64,000 bases of DNA from Demequina sp. NBRC 110053 (GCF_002090095.1 NZ_BBRJ01000002.1:795265-859264); one strand, 5' to 3'. Counted from the stretch's first letter, positions 18,592 to 29,929 are shown. Numbers and translations are program-made. The notes: generated from the sequence alone by a model not told the origin.

Positions 18592-19889
18592 TACTTGAGG
18601 AACCCTTCGTAGTGGCGCTGCTCCAGCTGGGACTGGATGCGCTTGACGGTGTCGAGGCCGACGCCCACGAGGATCAGCACCGACGCGCCGCCGAACGGGA
18701 TCGACGTGTTGAGACCCAGGATCACGAAGGTGATGGTCGGGATGAGCGCCACCGCCGCCAGGTACAGCGAGCCGGCGGCCGTGATGCGAGACAGCACGTA
18801 CGCCAAGAAGTCAGCGGTGGGCTGGCCCGGCCGGATCCCGGGGATGAACCCGCCGTACTTCTTCATGTTGTCGGCGACATCGTTCGGGTTGAACGTGATC
18901 GCCGTGTAGAAGTACGCGAAGAAGATGATCAGCAGGATGTACAGCCCGATGTTGAGCGGCGACGATGGGTTCGCGACGTGATCGTTGAGCCACAGCATCC
19001 AGCCGTCGGGGTCGTTGCCCGCGAACTGCACGATCACCTGCGGGAGCATCAGCAGCGATGACGCGAAGATCACCGGGATGATGCCGGCCATGTTGATCTT
19101 GATGGGGATGTAGGTCGACGATCCGCCGAGCATGCGGCGACCGACCATGCGCTTCGCGTACTGCACGGGGATGCGGCGCTGCGACTGCTCGACGAACACC
19201 ACGGCGGCGATGACCAGCAGCACCACGATGCCGACCACGATCGAGTTCTGGAGGCCGTTCGACGAGTTCCAGATGGCCGAGGCCACGCCGGGGAACGACG
19301 CCGCGATCGAGGTGAAGATCAGCAGCGACATGCCGTTGCCCACGCCGCGCTCGGTGATCCGCTCGCCGAGCCACATGATGAGGACGGTGCCGGCGGTCAT
19401 CGTCAGCACCATCACCGCGATGACGTTCCACGAGTCGTTGGGGACGATGGGCAGCTCGCAGCCCGGGAAGAACACGTTGTTGCGGGCCATCGTGATGTAC
19501 GAGGCGGACTGCAGCGCGGCGAAGCCCACGGTGATGTACCGCGTGTACTGGGTGAGCTTGGCCTGACCCTCCTGGCCCTCCTTGTAGAGCGCCTCGAAGC
19601 GAGGGATCAGCACGCGCAGCAGCTGGACGATGATCGACGCCGTGATGTACGGCATGATGCCCAGCGCGAAGATGGACAGCTGCAGCAGCGCGCCGCCGGA
19701 GAAGAGGTTGAGGACCTGGAAGGCGGTGTTGGTCTCGGTGGTGCCCATGCACTGCTGCACGTTGCCGTAGTCGACACCGGGAGTGGGGATGGCCACGCCC
19801 ATCCGGTAGATCGCGATGATCCCCAGGGTGAAGAGCAGCTTGTTCCGCAGGTCGGGCGTACGGAAAGCGCTCAGGAAGCCACTCAGCAT
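18591..19889 (-). CDS. secY: Protein translocase subunit SecY
   Basis: Channel subunit of the SecYEG translocon. The 432-residue length and ten membrane helices are typical. Recognisable segments are the N-terminal RNKLLFTLGIIAIYRMG, the plug region GGALLQLSIFALGIMPYITASI, and TAGTVLIMWLGERITERGVGNG. It lies 84 bp below rplO, with an 11-bp stem hairpin in the gap, and is coupled to adk. Confidence 0.97.
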   Translation of the reverse strand: MLSGFLSAFRTPDLRNKLLFTLGIIAIYRMGVAIPTPGVDYGNVQQCMGTTETNTAFQVLNLFSGGALLQLSIFALGIMPYITASIIVQLLRVLIPRFEALYKEGQEGQAKLTQYTRYITVGFAALQSASYITMARNNVFFPGCELPIVPNDSWNVIAVMVLTMTAGTVLIMWLGERITERGVGNGMSLLIFTSIAASFPGVASAIWNSSNGLQNSIVVGIVVLLVIAAVVFVEQSQRRIPVQYAKRMVGRRMLGGSSTYIPIKINMAGIIPVIFASSLLMLPQVIVQFAGNDPDGWMLWLNDHVANPSSPLNIGLYILLIIFFAYFYTAITFNPNDVADNMKKYGGFIPGIRPGQPTADFLAYVLSRITAAGSLYLAAVALIPTITFVILGLNTSIPFGGASVLILVGVGLDTVKRIQSQLEQRHYEGFLK

Positions 19890-19935
19890 TGATCCTCCAT
19901 GGTTGTGAGCCGTCGCTGGCTCAACAGACGCGTCG

Positions 19936-19967
19936 GGGCGGGCCGCACGACACCGCGCGGCCCGCCC
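19936..19967 (-). terminator. Strong hairpin between rplO and secY
   Basis: GGGCGGGCCGC and its exact complement pair around a 10-nt loop, starting 7 bp after the rplO stop. There is no U-tract, so it is more likely a partial terminator or RNA-processing site that lowers secY-adk-map relative to ribosomal genes. Confidence 0.5.
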
Positions 19968-19973
19968 ACGACT

Positions 19974-20651
19974 CTAGCCCTCGTTGACCGAACCGCCTGC
20001 GCCCTCGATCTTGGTCTTCGCGGACTGCGAAACCTTGTCCGCGTCCACGAGCTGAACCTTGACGGCGATGTCGCCGTCGCCCAGCACCTTGACGAGCTGG
20101 TTCTTGCGCACCGCACCCTTGTCGACGAGGTCGGCCTTGGTGACCTTCCCGCCCTTCGGGAACAGCTCCGCGATGTCGCCCACGTTCACCACCTGGTACG
20201 TGGTCTTGAACGGGTTCTTGAAGCCAGGGAGCTTCGGGATGCGCATGTGGATGGGCGTCTGGCCACCCTCGAAGCGCGCCGGCACCTGGTAGCGAGCGCC
20301 CGTGCCCTTGGTGCCGCGACCGGCCGTCTTGCCCTTCGACGCCTCACCACGACCCACGCGAGTCTTCTTGGTGTGAGCGCCGGCGGCAGGACGCAGGTGG
20401 TGCACCTTGAGCGTCGAGACCTTGGCCGCGGACTCCTCCTTCTTGGCAGGAGCCTTCTTGGCGGGAGCCTTCTTCGCAGCAGGCTTCTTGTCAGCCGATG
20501 CTGCGGCAGGCTTCTTGGCAGCAGGCTTCTTGGCGGCCGGCTTCTTCTCAGCCGTGGCCTTGTCGGCGGCGGCCTTCGAAGCCGCAGGCTTCTTGGCAGC
20601 CGGCTTCTTGGCGGCGGGCTTGTCTTCGGTGGCCTTCTTGTCCTCGGCCAT
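19974..20651 (-). CDS. rplO: 50S ribosomal protein L15 with histone-H1-like N-terminal extension
   Basis: The conserved L15 core starts near residue 78 ([31 protein letters not shown] motif) and runs to 225, with [16 protein letters not shown] and PKLPGFKNP; it binds 23S rRNA early in 50S assembly. Residues 1-76 are extra. They are almost only Lys, Ala and Pro in repeated [10 protein letters not shown] units, like the tails of histone H1 or mycobacterial HupB. Usual L15 length is about 145-150. The ATG overlaps the rpmD stop (TGATG), which fixes the start within the extension and argues that it is translated. Confidence 0.95.
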   Translation of the reverse strand: MAEDKKATEDKPAAKKPAAKKPAASKAAADKATAEKKPAAKKPAAKKPAAASADKKPAAKKAPAKKAPAKKEESAAKVSTLKVHHLRPAAGAHTKKTRVGRGEASKGKTAGRGTKGTGARYQVPARFEGGQTPIHMRIPKLPGFKNPFKTTYQVVNVGDIAELFPKGGKVTKADLVDKGAVRKNQLVKVLGDGDIAVKVQLVDADKVSQSAKTKIEGAGGSVNEG

Positions 20652-20833
20652 CAGTCAACCTCCTCGACGGTGACCAGGTGGTCGACCGCCTTGACCATCC
20701 CGCGGATCTCGGGACGGTCCTCCTTGACGACGATGTCGCCGATGCGCTTGAGACCGAGCGACCGCACGGTGTCGCGGTGCTGCGGCTTCACGCCGATCGT
20801 CGACTTCTTCTGCTGAACCTTGAGGCGACCCAT
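20651..20833 (-). CDS. rpmD: 50S ribosomal protein L30
   Basis: A 60-residue protein beginning [14 protein letters not shown], with the family core [19 protein letters not shown]. It is coupled by TGATG overlaps to both rpsE upstream and rplO downstream. Confidence 0.95.
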   Translation of the reverse strand: MGRLKVQQKKSTIGVKPQHRDTVRSLGLKRIGDIVVKEDRPEIRGMVKAVDHLVTVEEVD

Positions 20834-21393
20834 CACTTCACCCCCGCAGCCTGCGCGCGGAGCATCGCGGCCGGGGCCACGTCCTCCACGGCCTTGCCAC
20901 GGCGAGCCGCGACGGCCTCGGGGCGCTCGAGGCGCTTGAGGGCGTCGACGGTCGCGTGAACGATGTTGATCGCGTTCGAGGAGCCGAGCGACTTCGACAG
21001 GATGTCGTGGACGCCAGCGCACTCGAGGACGGCGCGCACCGGGCCACCGGCGATGACACCGGTTCCGGGAGCGGCCGGACGGAGGTACACGACGCCGGCA
21101 GCGGCCTCACCCTGCACGACGTGCGGGATGGTGCCCTGGATGCGGGGGACGCGGAAGAAGTTGCGCTTCGCCTCCTCGACACCCTTCGAGATCGCTGCGG
21201 GGACCTCCTTGGCCTTGCCGTAGCCCACGCCCACGTTGCCCTCGCCGTCGCCCACGACGACCAGCGCCGTGAAGCTGAAGCGGCGGCCGCCCTTGACGAC
21301 CTTGGACACGCGGTTGATGGTCACCACGCGCTCGATGAACTTGTTGTCAGGCTCGTTGCCGCGGCGGTTGTCGCGGCGGTTGTTGTCAGCCAT
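20833..21393 (-). CDS. rpsE: 30S ribosomal protein S5
   Basis: Small-subunit protein at the mRNA entry and decoding region. The 186 residues contain the double-stranded-RNA-binding-like N-domain ([19 protein letters not shown]) and [19 protein letters not shown]. The central motif [13 protein letters not shown] and a C-terminal extension ([17 protein letters not shown]) follow. The N-terminal 17 residues are Arg/Asn/Asp-rich, an actinobacterial trait. Confidence 0.97.
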   Translation of the reverse strand: MADNNRRDNRRGNEPDNKFIERVVTINRVSKVVKGGRRFSFTALVVVGDGEGNVGVGYGKAKEVPAAISKGVEEAKRNFFRVPRIQGTIPHVVQGEAAAGVVYLRPAAPGTGVIAGGPVRAVLECAGVHDILSKSLGSSNAINIVHATVDALKRLERPEAVAARRGKAVEDVAPAAMLRAQAAGVK

Positions 21394-21417
21394 GCGAATT
21401 CCTTATCTGTGTCCCGG

Positions 21418-21789
21418 CTACAGAGCCAGGCCACCCTCTCGGGCGCCGTCTGCCACCGCAGCCACTCGACCGTGGTACTTGTTGCCCCCGCGGTCGAACA
21501 CGACGGTGTCGATGCCGGCGGCCTTGGCACGCTCGGCGACGAGCTCGCCCACCTTGGTCGCCTTGGCGGTCTTGTCGCCGTCCAGCTTGCGGACGTCGGC
21601 CTCGAGGCTCGACGCTGACACCAGGGTCCTGCCAGCCGTGTCGTCGACGACCTGCGCGACCATGTGGCGCGATGAGCGCGTCACGACCAGGCGCGGGCGC
21701 GCCGTCGTGCCGGAGATCTTCTTGCGCAGGCGGAAGTGGCGGCGCTTGCGCGCAACCGTCTTCCCCTTGCCCTTGACAGTGATGCTCAT
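21418..21789 (-). CDS. rplR: 50S ribosomal protein L18
   Basis: 5S rRNA-binding protein of the central protuberance. The 123-residue product shows [35 protein letters not shown] and the C-terminal [23 protein letters not shown]. Its place between rplF and rpsE is the standard spc order. Confidence 0.97.
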   Translation of the reverse strand: MSITVKGKGKTVARKRRHFRLRKKISGTTARPRLVVTRSSRHMVAQVVDDTAGRTLVSASSLEADVRKLDGDKTAKATKVGELVAERAKAAGIDTVVFDRGGNKYHGRVAAVADGAREGGLAL

Positions 21790-21792
21790 GGC

Positions 21793-22329
21793 TTACTTAC
21801 CCGTCTTTCCGGCCTTGCGGCGCACGTGCTCACCCGCGTAGCGCACACCCTTGCCCTTGTAGGGCTCCGGCGGGCGAACCTTGCGGATGTTCGCTGCGAC
21901 CTCTCCGACCTGCTGCTTGTCGATGCCGGCGACCGAGAACTTGGTCGGGCCCTCGACCGCGAAGGTGATGCCCTCCGGCGGCGCGATGACCACCGGGTGC
22001 GAGAAGCCGAGCGCGAACTCGAGCTCCTTGCCCTTGAGCGCGACACGGTAACCGGTGCCGACGATCTCGAGCTTCTTCTCGTAGCCGTTCGTGACGCCCT
22101 CGACCATGTTGGCGATGAGGGTGCGGGTCAGGCCGTGCAGCGACTTCGCGACGCGCTCGTCGTTCGGCCGGTTCACGGCGATGCCCTCGTCACCCTTCTC
22201 CACGGTGATGGGGGAGGCGACGGTGTGGGTCAGCGAGCCCTTGGGGCCCTTGACCGTGACGACCGCGCCGTCGATGGTGACGTCCACGCCCGAGGGGACG
22301 GAGACGGGGTACTTGCCGATGCGTGACAT
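21793..22329 (-). CDS. rplF: 50S ribosomal protein L6
   Basis: Large-subunit protein near the factor-binding site. The 178 residues form two repeated alpha/beta domains: [17 protein letters not shown] at the start and the C-terminal [24 protein letters not shown] signature. It starts 17 bp after the rpsH stop. Confidence 0.97.
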   Translation of the reverse strand: MSRIGKYPVSVPSGVDVTIDGAVVTVKGPKGSLTHTVASPITVEKGDEGIAVNRPNDERVAKSLHGLTRTLIANMVEGVTNGYEKKLEIVGTGYRVALKGKELEFALGFSHPVVIAPPEGITFAVEGPTKFSVAGIDKQQVGEVAANIRKVRPPEPYKGKGVRYAGEHVRRKAGKTGK

Positions 22330-22346
22330 GTGGTTCGCTCCTTCCC

Positions 22347-22745
22347 TTACCAGACGAACGCGACGACCTCGCCGCCGACGCCCTTCTTCTCGGCCTCGCG
22401 GTCCGTCAGGAGACCGGAGGAGGTGGACAGGATGGCCACGCCCAGGCCGCCGAGAACCTTGGGGAGGTTCGTCGACTTCGCGTACACGCGCAGGCCGGGC
22501 TTGGACACACGGCGCACACCGGCGAGCGAACGCTCGCGGTTGGGGCCGTACTTCAGGGTCAGGGTGAGGGTCTTGCCCACCTCGGCATCGGTGGTCTCCG
22601 AGCCGGAGATGTAGCCCTCGGCCTCCAGGATCGTGGCGATGTTCGCCTTGAGCTTGGAGTGCGGCATGGCCACGGTCTCGTGGTACGCCGCGTTGGCGTT
22701 GCGCAGACGCGTCAGCATGTCTGCGATGGGATCAGTCATCGTCAT
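22347..22745 (-). CDS. rpsH: 30S ribosomal protein S8
   Basis: Binds helix 21 of 16S rRNA and in many bacteria represses its own operon. The 132-residue product starts [18 protein letters not shown]. It carries [22 protein letters not shown] and the C-terminal [22 protein letters not shown] signature. Confidence 0.97.
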   Translation of the reverse strand: MTMTDPIADMLTRLRNANAAYHETVAMPHSKLKANIATILEAEGYISGSETTDAEVGKTLTLTLKYGPNRERSLAGVRRVSKPGLRVYAKSTNLPKVLGGLGVAILSTSSGLLTDREAEKKGVGGEVVAFVW

Positions 22746-22805
22746 GAGTGTCGAACTCTTCCTCGCCGTGGTTTCCTCGCGATGAGGACCTGTGGCGTAG
22801 TGGTT

Positions 22806-22991
22806 TTACCAGCTGCTCTTGGTGATTCCGGGAAGCTCACCAGCGTGAGCCATCTCGCGGAAGCACACGCGGCAGAGGCCGAACTTGCGGTACACGGAGT
22901 GCGGGCGGCCGCACCTCTGGCACCGGGTGTAGGCGCGCACGGCGAACTTCTGCTTGCCGGCTGCCTTGTTCTTCAGCGCAGTCTTGGCCAT
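22806..22991 (-). CDS. rpsN: 30S ribosomal protein S14, zinc-binding type
   Basis: The 61-residue type-Z S14. The zinc ribbon is formed by Cys24-x2-Cys27 and Cys40-x2-Cys43 ([18 protein letters not shown]), and it ends [11 protein letters not shown]. Actinobacteria often keep a second zinc-free S14 elsewhere for zinc starvation; it is not in this window. Confidence 0.96.
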   Translation of the reverse strand: MAKTALKNKAAGKQKFAVRAYTRCQRCGRPHSVYRKFGLCRVCFREMAHAGELPGITKSSW

Positions 22992-22992
22992 G

Positions 22993-23553
22993 TCACTTCT
23001 CCTTGAACGGGAAGCCCAGCTGCTTCAGCAGCGAGCGGCCCTCGTCGTCCGTGGTCGCGGTCGTGACGATGGTGATGTCCATGCCGCGCACGCGGTCGAT
23101 CTTGTCCTGGTCGATCTCGTGGAACATCGACTGCTCCGTGAGGCCGAAGGTGTAGTTGCCATTGCCGTCGAACTGCTGAGGGCTCAGCCCGCGGAAGTCG
23201 CGGATGCGCGGGAGCGCGAGCGACAGCAAGCGGTCGAGGAACTCCCACATGCGGTCGCCGCGCAGCGTGACGTGCGCGCCGATCGGCTGACCCTCGCGCA
23301 GCTTGAACTGCGCGATGGACTTGCGGGCCTTGGTGACCTGCGGCTTCTGCCCGGTGATCGCGGTGAGGTCAGCGATCGCGCCCTCGATGAGCTTCGAGTC
23401 CTTGGCGGCGTCTCCGACACCCATGTTGACGACGATCTTGGTCAGACCGGCAACCTGGTTGACGTTCTCGTGGCCGAACTCCTCGACGAGGCTGGCGATG
23501 ATCTCGCCGCGGTACTTCTCCTTGAGCCGCGGCGCAGAGGTGGCGGTGCTCAT
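22993..23553 (-). CDS. rplE: 50S ribosomal protein L5
   Basis: 5S rRNA-binding protein that contacts the P-site tRNA. The 186 residues include [38 protein letters not shown], and [21 protein letters not shown] C-terminal motifs. ATG overlaps the rplX stop (ATGA). Confidence 0.97.
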   Translation of the reverse strand: MSTATSAPRLKEKYRGEIIASLVEEFGHENVNQVAGLTKIVVNMGVGDAAKDSKLIEGAIADLTAITGQKPQVTKARKSIAQFKLREGQPIGAHVTLRGDRMWEFLDRLLSLALPRIRDFRGLSPQQFDGNGNYTFGLTEQSMFHEIDQDKIDRVRGMDITIVTTATTDDEGRSLLKQLGFPFKEK

Positions 23554-23891
23554 TCGACGTCCTTACCCGAGCGCTTGGCGACGCGCACGCGCTTGGTGCG
23601 GGTGCGACCGTCCTGCTCGACCTGCTCCGTGCGGTAGCCCACACGGGTGCCCTTCTTGGTCTCCGGGTCGACGAGCATCACGTTCGAGATGTGCAGCGAC
23701 GCCTCGGTGGTGACGATGCCGCCCGACTGGTTGTCGCGGCTCGTGCCCGGCTTGATGTGCTTGGTGACGCGCTGGACGCCCTCGACGATCACGCGGTCGT
23801 TCTCGGTGAGGACCTCGAGCACGCGGCCCTGCTGGCCACGGTCGCGTCCGGCGATGACGACCACGAGGTCGCCCTTCTTGATCTTCGCCAT
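23550..23891 (-). CDS. rplX: 50S ribosomal protein L24
   Basis: Early 50S assembly initiator. The 113-residue product has the KOW motif at its start ([23 protein letters not shown]), then [13 protein letters not shown] and [11 protein letters not shown]. It overlaps rplN (TGATG) and rplE. Confidence 0.97.
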   Translation of the reverse strand: MAKIKKGDLVVVIAGRDRGQQGRVLEVLTENDRVIVEGVQRVTKHIKPGTSRDNQSGGIVTTEASLHISNVMLVDPETKKGTRVGYRTEQVEQDGRTRTKRVRVAKRSGKDVE

Positions 23892-24262
23892 CAGATGACC
23901 TCCGGTGCCAGCGAGATGATCTTCATGAACTTCTTGTCGCGCAGCTCGCGGCCCACAGGGCCGAAGATGCGCGTGCCACGGGGCTCGCCCGCGTCGCCCT
24001 TGAGGATCACTGCGGCGTTCTCATCGAACTTGATGTACGAGCCATCGGGACGGCGGCGCTCCTTGGAGGTGCGCACGACGACCGCCTTGACGACATCGCC
24101 CTTCTTGACGTTGCCGCCGGGGATGGCGTCCTTGACAGTGGCGACGATGGTGTCGCCGATGCCGGCGTAGCGGCGCTTGGAGCCACCGAGCACGCGGATG
24201 ACAAGGATCTCCTTGGCACCGGTGTTGTCGGCGACGCGCAGCCGCGACTCCTGCTGAATCAT
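23891..24262 (-). CDS. rplN: 50S ribosomal protein L14
   Basis: Large-subunit protein at the inter-subunit face. The 123 residues start [18 protein letters not shown]. They contain [20 protein letters not shown] and the C-terminal [23 protein letters not shown] signature. First gene of the classical spc group; 61 bp from rpsQ with no obvious promoter, so it is probably read from the S10 promoter. Confidence 0.97.
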   Translation of the reverse strand: MIQQESRLRVADNTGAKEILVIRVLGGSKRRYAGIGDTIVATVKDAIPGGNVKKGDVVKAVVVRTSKERRRPDGSYIKFDENAAVILKGDAGEPRGTRIFGPVGRELRDKKFMKIISLAPEVI

Positions 24263-24323
24263 GTCTTCTTCTCCTGTCGTCTGGTTCTCGCTGCGCTCGG
24301 CAACGAGCCTGGTCGAACGTTGG

Positions 24324-24611
24324 TTACTTGGCCTTCTCGACGATCTCGACCAGGCGCCACCGCTTGGAAGCGGACAGCGGACGGGTCTCCATCACGACGA
24401 CGAGGTCGCCGATGCCGGCGGTGTTGAGCTCGTCGTGAGCCTTGATCTTGCTGTTGCGGCGGATGACCTTGCCGTACAGGGGGTGCTTGACGCGGTCCTC
24501 CACCTGCACGGTGATGGTCTTGTCCATCTTGTCGCTGACCACGTAGCCACGACGCGTCTTGCGGTACGCGCGGTGCTCGGCGGTGGCCGTCGCGTGCTTC
24601 TTACTCGACAT
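24324..24611 (-). CDS. rpsQ: 30S ribosomal protein S17
   Basis: Primary 16S rRNA-binding OB-fold protein. The 95 residues contain [28 protein letters not shown] and [29 protein letters not shown]. Last gene of the S10 group. Confidence 0.97.
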   Translation of the reverse strand: MSSKKHATATAEHRAYRKTRRGYVVSDKMDKTITVQVEDRVKHPLYGKVIRRNSKIKAHDELNTAGIGDLVVVMETRPLSASKRWRLVEIVEKAK

Positions 24612-24623
24612 AGTCGTTCTTCC

Positions 24624-24866
24624 TTACTCGGCCGACGCCGTGGGCGCCGTCCGGATGCCGAGCTCGCGCTCGCGCAGGATCGTGTAGATGCGGGCGATGT
24701 CGCGCTTGACGGCCTTGAGGCGGCCGTGGTTCTCGAGTTGACCGGTGGCCGACTGGAAGCGCAGGTTGAAGAGCTCCTCCTTGGCCTTCTTCAGCTCGTC
24801 CACCAGGCGCGAGTCCTCCATGGCATCGAGCTCGGTGGGGCTCAGGTTCTTGGTCCCGATAGCCAT
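24624..24866 (-). CDS. rpmC: 50S ribosomal protein L29
   Basis: Two-helix protein at the tunnel exit, where SRP and trigger factor dock. The 80-residue product carries the family motif [29 protein letters not shown]. The C-terminus is slightly extended ([11 protein letters not shown]). ATG overlaps the rplP stop (TGATG). Confidence 0.96.
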   Translation of the reverse strand: MAIGTKNLSPTELDAMEDSRLVDELKKAKEELFNLRFQSATGQLENHGRLKAVKRDIARIYTILRERELGIRTAPTASAE

Positions 24867-25285
24867 CAGATGTCACCACCCTCACGGGTCACGAAACGGG
24901 TCTTCATGGGCAGCTTGTGCTGGGCACGGCGGAGCGCCTCGCGGGCGAGGCCCTCGTCGACGCCGGCCAGCTCGAACATCACGCGACCCGGCTTGACGTT
25001 GGCGACCCACCACTCGGGCGAGCCCTTGCCGGAGCCCATGCGGACCTCAGCGGGCTTCTTGGTCAGCGGACGGTCGGGGTAGATGTTGATCCACACCTTT
25101 CCGCCACGCTTGATGTGACGGGTCATCGCGATACGAGCGGCCTCGATCTGGCGGTTCGTGACGTAGGCGGGCTCGAGAGCCTGGATGCCGAAGTCGCCGA
25201 ACGTGACCTGGGTGCCGCCCTTGGCAGAACCCGACCGCTTGGGGTGGTGCTGCTTGCGGTGCTTCACTCGACGGGGAATGAGCAT
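24866..25285 (-). CDS. rplP: 50S ribosomal protein L16
   Basis: Contacts A-site tRNA and is needed late in 50S assembly. The 139 residues begin [15 protein letters not shown]. They include [36 protein letters not shown] and [19 protein letters not shown], all family signatures. It starts three bases after the rpsC stop. Confidence 0.97.
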   Translation of the reverse strand: MLIPRRVKHRKQHHPKRSGSAKGGTQVTFGDFGIQALEPAYVTNRQIEAARIAMTRHIKRGGKVWINIYPDRPLTKKPAEVRMGSGKGSPEWWVANVKPGRVMFELAGVDEGLAREALRRAQHKLPMKTRFVTREGGDI

Positions 25286-25288
25286 GGC

Positions 25289-26110
25289 TTAGCCTTCCTT
25301 CCCTGCGTCGGCCTGGGGGGCCTCCGCAGCGGCAGGCGCCTCGGCACGGGGTGCCTCGGCGGACTGACGAGGGGCGCCCTCGCGACGGGGGCCGCGGTCG
25401 CCACCGCGGTCACCACGACCACGGCCACGCTGCGGGCGGGGGGCCTTCGCCTGCTCGGCGGCCCACTCCTTCTCCGTCATGTCGCCCTTGTAGATCCACA
25501 CCTTCACGCCGATCTGGCCGAAGGTCGTACGGGCCTCGAAGAAGCCGTAGTCGATGTTCGCGCGGAGGGTGTGCAGCGGCACGCGACCCTCGCGGTAGAA
25601 CTCCGAGCGGGACATCTCGGCGCCGCCGAGGCGGCCCGAGCACTGCACGCGGATGCCCTTCGCGCCGGCACGCAGCGAGGACTGGATGCCCTTGCGCATG
25701 GCACGGCGGAACGAGACTCGCGACGCGAGCTGCTCGGCGATGCCCTGGGCGACGAGCTGAGCGTCGACCTCGGCGTTCTTGACCTCGAGGATGTTGAGCT
25801 GGACCTGCTTGCCGGTCAGCTTCTCGAGGTTGGCACGCAGCTTGTCGGCCTCCGCACCGCGGCGACCGATCACGATGCCGGGACGCGCCGTGTGCAGGTC
25901 GACGCGCACGCGCTCACGGGTGCGCTCGATCTCCACCTTGGACACGCCGGCGCGCTCGAGGCCCTGCGACATGAGCTTGCGGATCTTGACGTCCTCGTCC
26001 ACGTAGTCGCGGTAGCGCTCGCCCTTCTTGGTCGAGTCCGCGAACCAGCGCGAGCGGTGGTCGGTGGTGATACCCAGGCGGTAGCCGTGCGGGTTGATCT
26101 TCTGACCCAT
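25289..26110 (-). CDS. rpsC: 30S ribosomal protein S3 with Arg/Gly-rich tail
   Basis: Forms the mRNA entry channel and has mRNA helicase function with S4 and S5. The 273-residue product starts [17 protein letters not shown]. It has the KH domain motif [17 protein letters not shown] and the C-terminal-domain signature [22 protein letters not shown]. From about residue 222 there is an [13 protein letters not shown] segment and an Ala/Glu/Pro tail, longer than the E. coli protein (233). ATG overlaps the rplV stop (TAATG). Confidence 0.97.
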   Translation of the reverse strand: MGQKINPHGYRLGITTDHRSRWFADSTKKGERYRDYVDEDVKIRKLMSQGLERAGVSKVEIERTRERVRVDLHTARPGIVIGRRGAEADKLRANLEKLTGKQVQLNILEVKNAEVDAQLVAQGIAEQLASRVSFRRAMRKGIQSSLRAGAKGIRVQCSGRLGGAEMSRSEFYREGRVPLHTLRANIDYGFFEARTTFGQIGVKVWIYKGDMTEKEWAAEQAKAPRPQRGRGRGDRGGDRGPRREGAPRQSAEAPRAEAPAAAEAPQADAGKEG

Positions 26111-26475
26111 TACTTGGCCCCTTCCTTGACAGGCGTCGCCACCGTCACGTTGATGTGGCTCGTACGCTTGAGAATGCGGTTGGCACGGCCCTGAGCACGC
26201 GGCTGGATGCGCTTCATGGTCGGGCCCTCGTCGACCGTGATCGAGGTGATCACGAGCTCGGACTCGTCGAAGCGCTCACCGGCGGCGTCGGCCTTCACGC
26301 GTGCGTTCGCGACGGCCGACTCGATGAGCTTGCGCACATCGGTGGCGACGGCCTGCGGCTGGAACCGCAGCGTGGAGATCGCCTCGGAGGCGTTCTGGCC
26401 ACGGACCAGGTTCACGACGCGGCGAGCCTTCTGGGCGGTCACGCGAACGTATCGCGTCTGCGCCTTGGCTTCCAT
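26110..26475 (-). CDS. rplV: 50S ribosomal protein L22
   Basis: Its beta-hairpin lines the peptide exit tunnel and is a macrolide-resistance site. The 121 residues contain [19 protein letters not shown] and the loop [22 protein letters not shown], which looks wild type. Confidence 0.97.
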   Translation of the reverse strand: MEAKAQTRYVRVTAQKARRVVNLVRGQNASEAISTLRFQPQAVATDVRKLIESAVANARVKADAAGERFDESELVITSITVDEGPTMKRIQPRAQGRANRILKRTSHINVTVATPVKEGAK

Positions 26476-26506
26476 CTGAAACTCCTCTTACCTACGCCCG
26501 GGCGCC

Positions 26507-26785
26507 TTAGCGGCGGCCCTTGCGGTCGTCCTTCACGTGGCCCTTGAACGTGCGGGTGGGCGCGAACTCGCCCAGCTTGTGGCCGACCATCGCCTCGGTG
26601 ACGAACACCGGGACGTGCTTGCGGCCGTCGTGCACGGCAAAGGTGTGACCCAGGAAGTCGGGGGTGATGACCGACCGACGGGACCAGGTCTTGATGACGT
26701 TCTTCGTACCCGCATCGTTCTGGGCGTCCACCTTCTTCTGAAGGTGGTCGTCGACGAAGGGGCCCTTCTTAAGACTGCGCGGCAT
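26507..26785 (-). CDS. rpsS: 30S ribosomal protein S19
   Basis: Small-subunit head protein that pairs with S13. The 92 residues begin [19 protein letters not shown]. They include [28 protein letters not shown] and the C-terminal [23 protein letters not shown]. Confidence 0.97.
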   Translation of the reverse strand: MPRSLKKGPFVDDHLQKKVDAQNDAGTKNVIKTWSRRSVITPDFLGHTFAVHDGRKHVPVFVTEAMVGHKLGEFAPTRTFKGHVKDDRKGRR

Positions 26786-26797
26786 TCCAGAGCCTCC

Positions 26798-27634
<837 letters not shown>

Positions 27635-27650
27635 GAGATTCCTGTCCTTC

Positions 27651-27956
27651 TTAGCCCACGTGGCCGGAGAAGACGTCCAGGGCCTCGCCGCCACCCACGG
27701 TGACGATCGCGCGCTTGACGTCCTTGCGCTTGCCCATCCCGAAGCGGGTGCGGCGCGCCTTGCCCTTGCGGTTGATGGTGTTGACGGAGGTGACCTTGAC
27801 GCCAAAGATCTGCTCGACCGCGATCTTGATCTCGGTCTTGTTGGCGCGGGGGTCCACCTCGAAGGTGTACTTGCCCTCATCCATGAGCGAGTAGCTCTTC
27901 TCCGACACGATGGGTCGGATCAGGATGTCGCGGGGGTTCTTGTTCAGCGTGGTCAC
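27651..27956 (-). CDS. rplW: 50S ribosomal protein L23
   Basis: Tunnel-exit docking site for trigger factor and SRP. The 101 residues include [34 protein letters not shown] (in part) and [19 protein letters not shown]. The GTG start directly follows the rplD stop. Confidence 0.96.
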   Translation of the reverse strand: MTTLNKNPRDILIRPIVSEKSYSLMDEGKYTFEVDPRANKTEIKIAVEQIFGVKVTSVNTINRKGKARRTRFGMGKRKDVKRAIVTVGGGEALDVFSGHVG

Positions 27957-27957
27957 G

Positions 27958-28644
27958 TTAGTTCTCCTCCGCCTCGGACTCGGTCGCGACGGCGGTCACG
28001 GACTTGCCCTTGGCCGGACCCGCGAGGAAGGCCTCGAGGGAGCCGGACGTGAAGACGGTGTCGTCGTTCACGAGCACGTCGTAGGTGTTGAGCTGGTCCA
28101 CCGCGAGCACGTGGACGCCCGCCGCGTTGCGCAGCGACTTCCACGCGACGGCGTCCGCGCGCTCGAGCACTACGAGGGCACGGCGGCCCGAGGTGATGGC
28201 GTCGAGAGCGGCGAGCGCCGCCTTGGTGGACGGGGCGTCACCCTTCACGAGCGACTCGACCACGTGCACGCGACCAGCGCGGGCGCGGTCCGAGAGCGCG
28301 CCACGGAGGGCTGCGGCCTTCATCTTCTTGGGGGTGCGCTGCGAGTAGTCGCGCGGCTGCGGGCCGTGCACGACGCCACCGCCGGCGAACTGCGGGGCGC
28401 GGATCGAGCCCTGACGAGCGCGGCCGGTGCCCTTCTGCTTGTAGGGCTTGCGGCCACCGCCCGCGACCTCGCCGCGGGTCTTGGTGGCGTGCGTGCCCTG
28501 GCGCGCGGCGGCGCGCTGCGCGACCACGACCTGGTGGATCAGGGGGACGTTGGTGACGACGTCGAACACCTCGGCGGGAAGCTCGGCGGTGCCGGCCTTC
28601 TTGCCTGCGGCGTCGAGCACGTCGACGGTCTGCGTTTCAGCCAT
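27958..28644 (-). CDS. rplD: 50S ribosomal protein L4
   Basis: Tunnel-lining protein; in gamma-proteobacteria it also represses the S10 operon. The product is 228 residues from ATG at 28644, with the loop motif [28 protein letters not shown] and [16 protein letters not shown] four codons upstream overlapping the rplC stop is an alternative start. It ends with an acidic tail (ATESEAEEN). Confidence 0.96.
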   Translation of the reverse strand: MAETQTVDVLDAAGKKAGTAELPAEVFDVVTNVPLIHQVVVAQRAAARQGTHATKTRGEVAGGGRKPYKQKGTGRARQGSIRAPQFAGGGVVHGPQPRDYSQRTPKKMKAAALRGALSDRARAGRVHVVESLVKGDAPSTKAALAALDAITSGRRALVVLERADAVAWKSLRNAAGVHVLAVDQLNTYDVLVNDDTVFTSGSLEAFLAGPAKGKSVTAVATESEAEEN

Positions 28645-28648
28645 GGTG

Positions 28649-29311
28649 TCACGCACCCTTCACGGCGGAGCGGATGAGGACGACCCCGCCCTTGTTGCCG
28701 GGAACCGCGCCCTTGACGAGCAGCAGGCCCTTGTCGGCGTCGACCGAGTGGACGGTGAGGTTCTGGACGGTCTTGCGGGCGTTGCCCATGCGACCGGCCA
28801 TCTTCAGGCCGCGGAACACGCGCGACGGCGTCGAGGCGCCGCCGATCGAGCCGGGCTTGCGGTGGTTGCGGTGAGCACCGTGGGAGGCGCCCACGCCGGC
28901 GAAGCCGTGGCGCTTCATGACACCGGCGGTGCCCTTTCCCTTGGTGGTGCCGGTGACGTCGACCTTCTGGCCTGCCTCGAAGATCTCGGCGGTGAGCTCC
29001 TGGCCCAGCGAGAAGTCGGCGGCGTCAGCGGTGCGGACCTCGGCCACGTGGCGGCGCGGCGTCACGCCGGCTGCCTCGAAGTGGCCCTTGAGGGGGTTCG
29101 TCACGCGACGGGGGTCGACGGCGCCGAACGCGAGCTGGACGGCCTCGTAGCCGTCACGCTCGACGTTGCGCACCTGGGTCACGACGTTGGTGTCGACCTG
29201 GACGACGGTCACGGGGATGACCCGGCCCTCGTCGTCCCACACCTGCGTCATGCCCAGCTTCGTACCCAGCAGCGCACGGACGGTGCGCTGGGCATTGGAA
29301 GTCGTAGTCAT
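28649..29311 (-). CDS. rplC: 50S ribosomal protein L3
   Basis: Early 50S assembly protein near the peptidyl-transferase centre. The 220 residues begin with a short actinobacterial extension, then [25 protein letters not shown], and include [34 protein letters not shown] (in part), the rRNA-contacting loop. Confidence 0.97.
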   Translation of the reverse strand: MTTTSNAQRTVRALLGTKLGMTQVWDDEGRVIPVTVVQVDTNVVTQVRNVERDGYEAVQLAFGAVDPRRVTNPLKGHFEAAGVTPRRHVAEVRTADAADFSLGQELTAEIFEAGQKVDVTGTTKGKGTAGVMKRHGFAGVGASHGAHRNHRKPGSIGGASTPSRVFRGLKMAGRMGNARKTVQNLTVHSVDADKGLLLVKGAVPGNKGGVVLIRSAVKGA

Positions 29312-29337
29312 GGTGCTTGGGTTCCTTTACGTCAGCT

Positions 29338-29646
29338 CTAGAGCTTGATCTCGATGTTCACGTCCGCGGGCAGGTCGAGGCGCATGAGCGAGTCGACGGC
29401 CTTGGGCGTGGGGTCCACGATGTCGATGAGGCGCTTGTGGGTGCGCATCTCGAAGTGCTCGCGGGAGTCCTTGTACTTGTGGGGAGAACGGATCACACAG
29501 AACACGTTCTTCTCCGTCGGCAGCGGCACGGGGCCGACCACCGAGGCGCCGGCGCGCGTGACCGTCTCGACGATCTTGCGGGCGGAGGAGTCGATGACCT
29601 CGTGGTCATAGCTCTTCAGCCGAATGCGGATCTTCTGTCCCGCCAT
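29338..29646 (-). CDS. rpsJ: 30S ribosomal protein S10 (NusE)
   Basis: Ribosomal head protein that also acts as NusE in transcription-translation coupling with NusG. The 102 residues begin [19 protein letters not shown] and contain [35 protein letters not shown]. First gene of the S10 operon, about 150 bp below a promoter. Confidence 0.97.
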   Translation of the reverse strand: MAGQKIRIRLKSYDHEVIDSSARKIVETVTRAGASVVGPVPLPTEKNVFCVIRSPHKYKDSREHFEMRTHKRLIDIVDPTPKAVDSLMRLDLPADVNIEIKL

Positions 29647-29801
29647 GGCGTTGTTCTGCCTTTTCTCTCAGACGACTGTGGTCTCCCACCCCCGACCCCC
29701 GCGCTCGGGCGTGTCGCGCACTCGCGACGCACTACCGCGCTGCTCGATCTCTCGAGATGTCGTGGGTGAGTGTGTGGCTGCCCGCAATGGGCAACCTGAA
29801 T

Positions 29802-29830
29802 ATTGTGCCAGATCCGCGGGGCGCTCGCAA
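29802..29830 (-). promoter_or_regulatory. Promoter of the S10 operon
   Basis: TTGCGA (29830-29825), 17-bp spacer, CACAAT (29807-29802) on the minus strand; it follows the tuf terminator, so the operon is likely to start here. Confidence 0.55.
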
Positions 29831-29929
29831 CACGGCGCCGAGGCTGCACGCGATGCCTCAGACTACCGCGGCACGTCCCCCTCGTCACCCCTTCGCTGCG
29901 AACGCCTCGCGACTCTGCTGGAATGCGAA

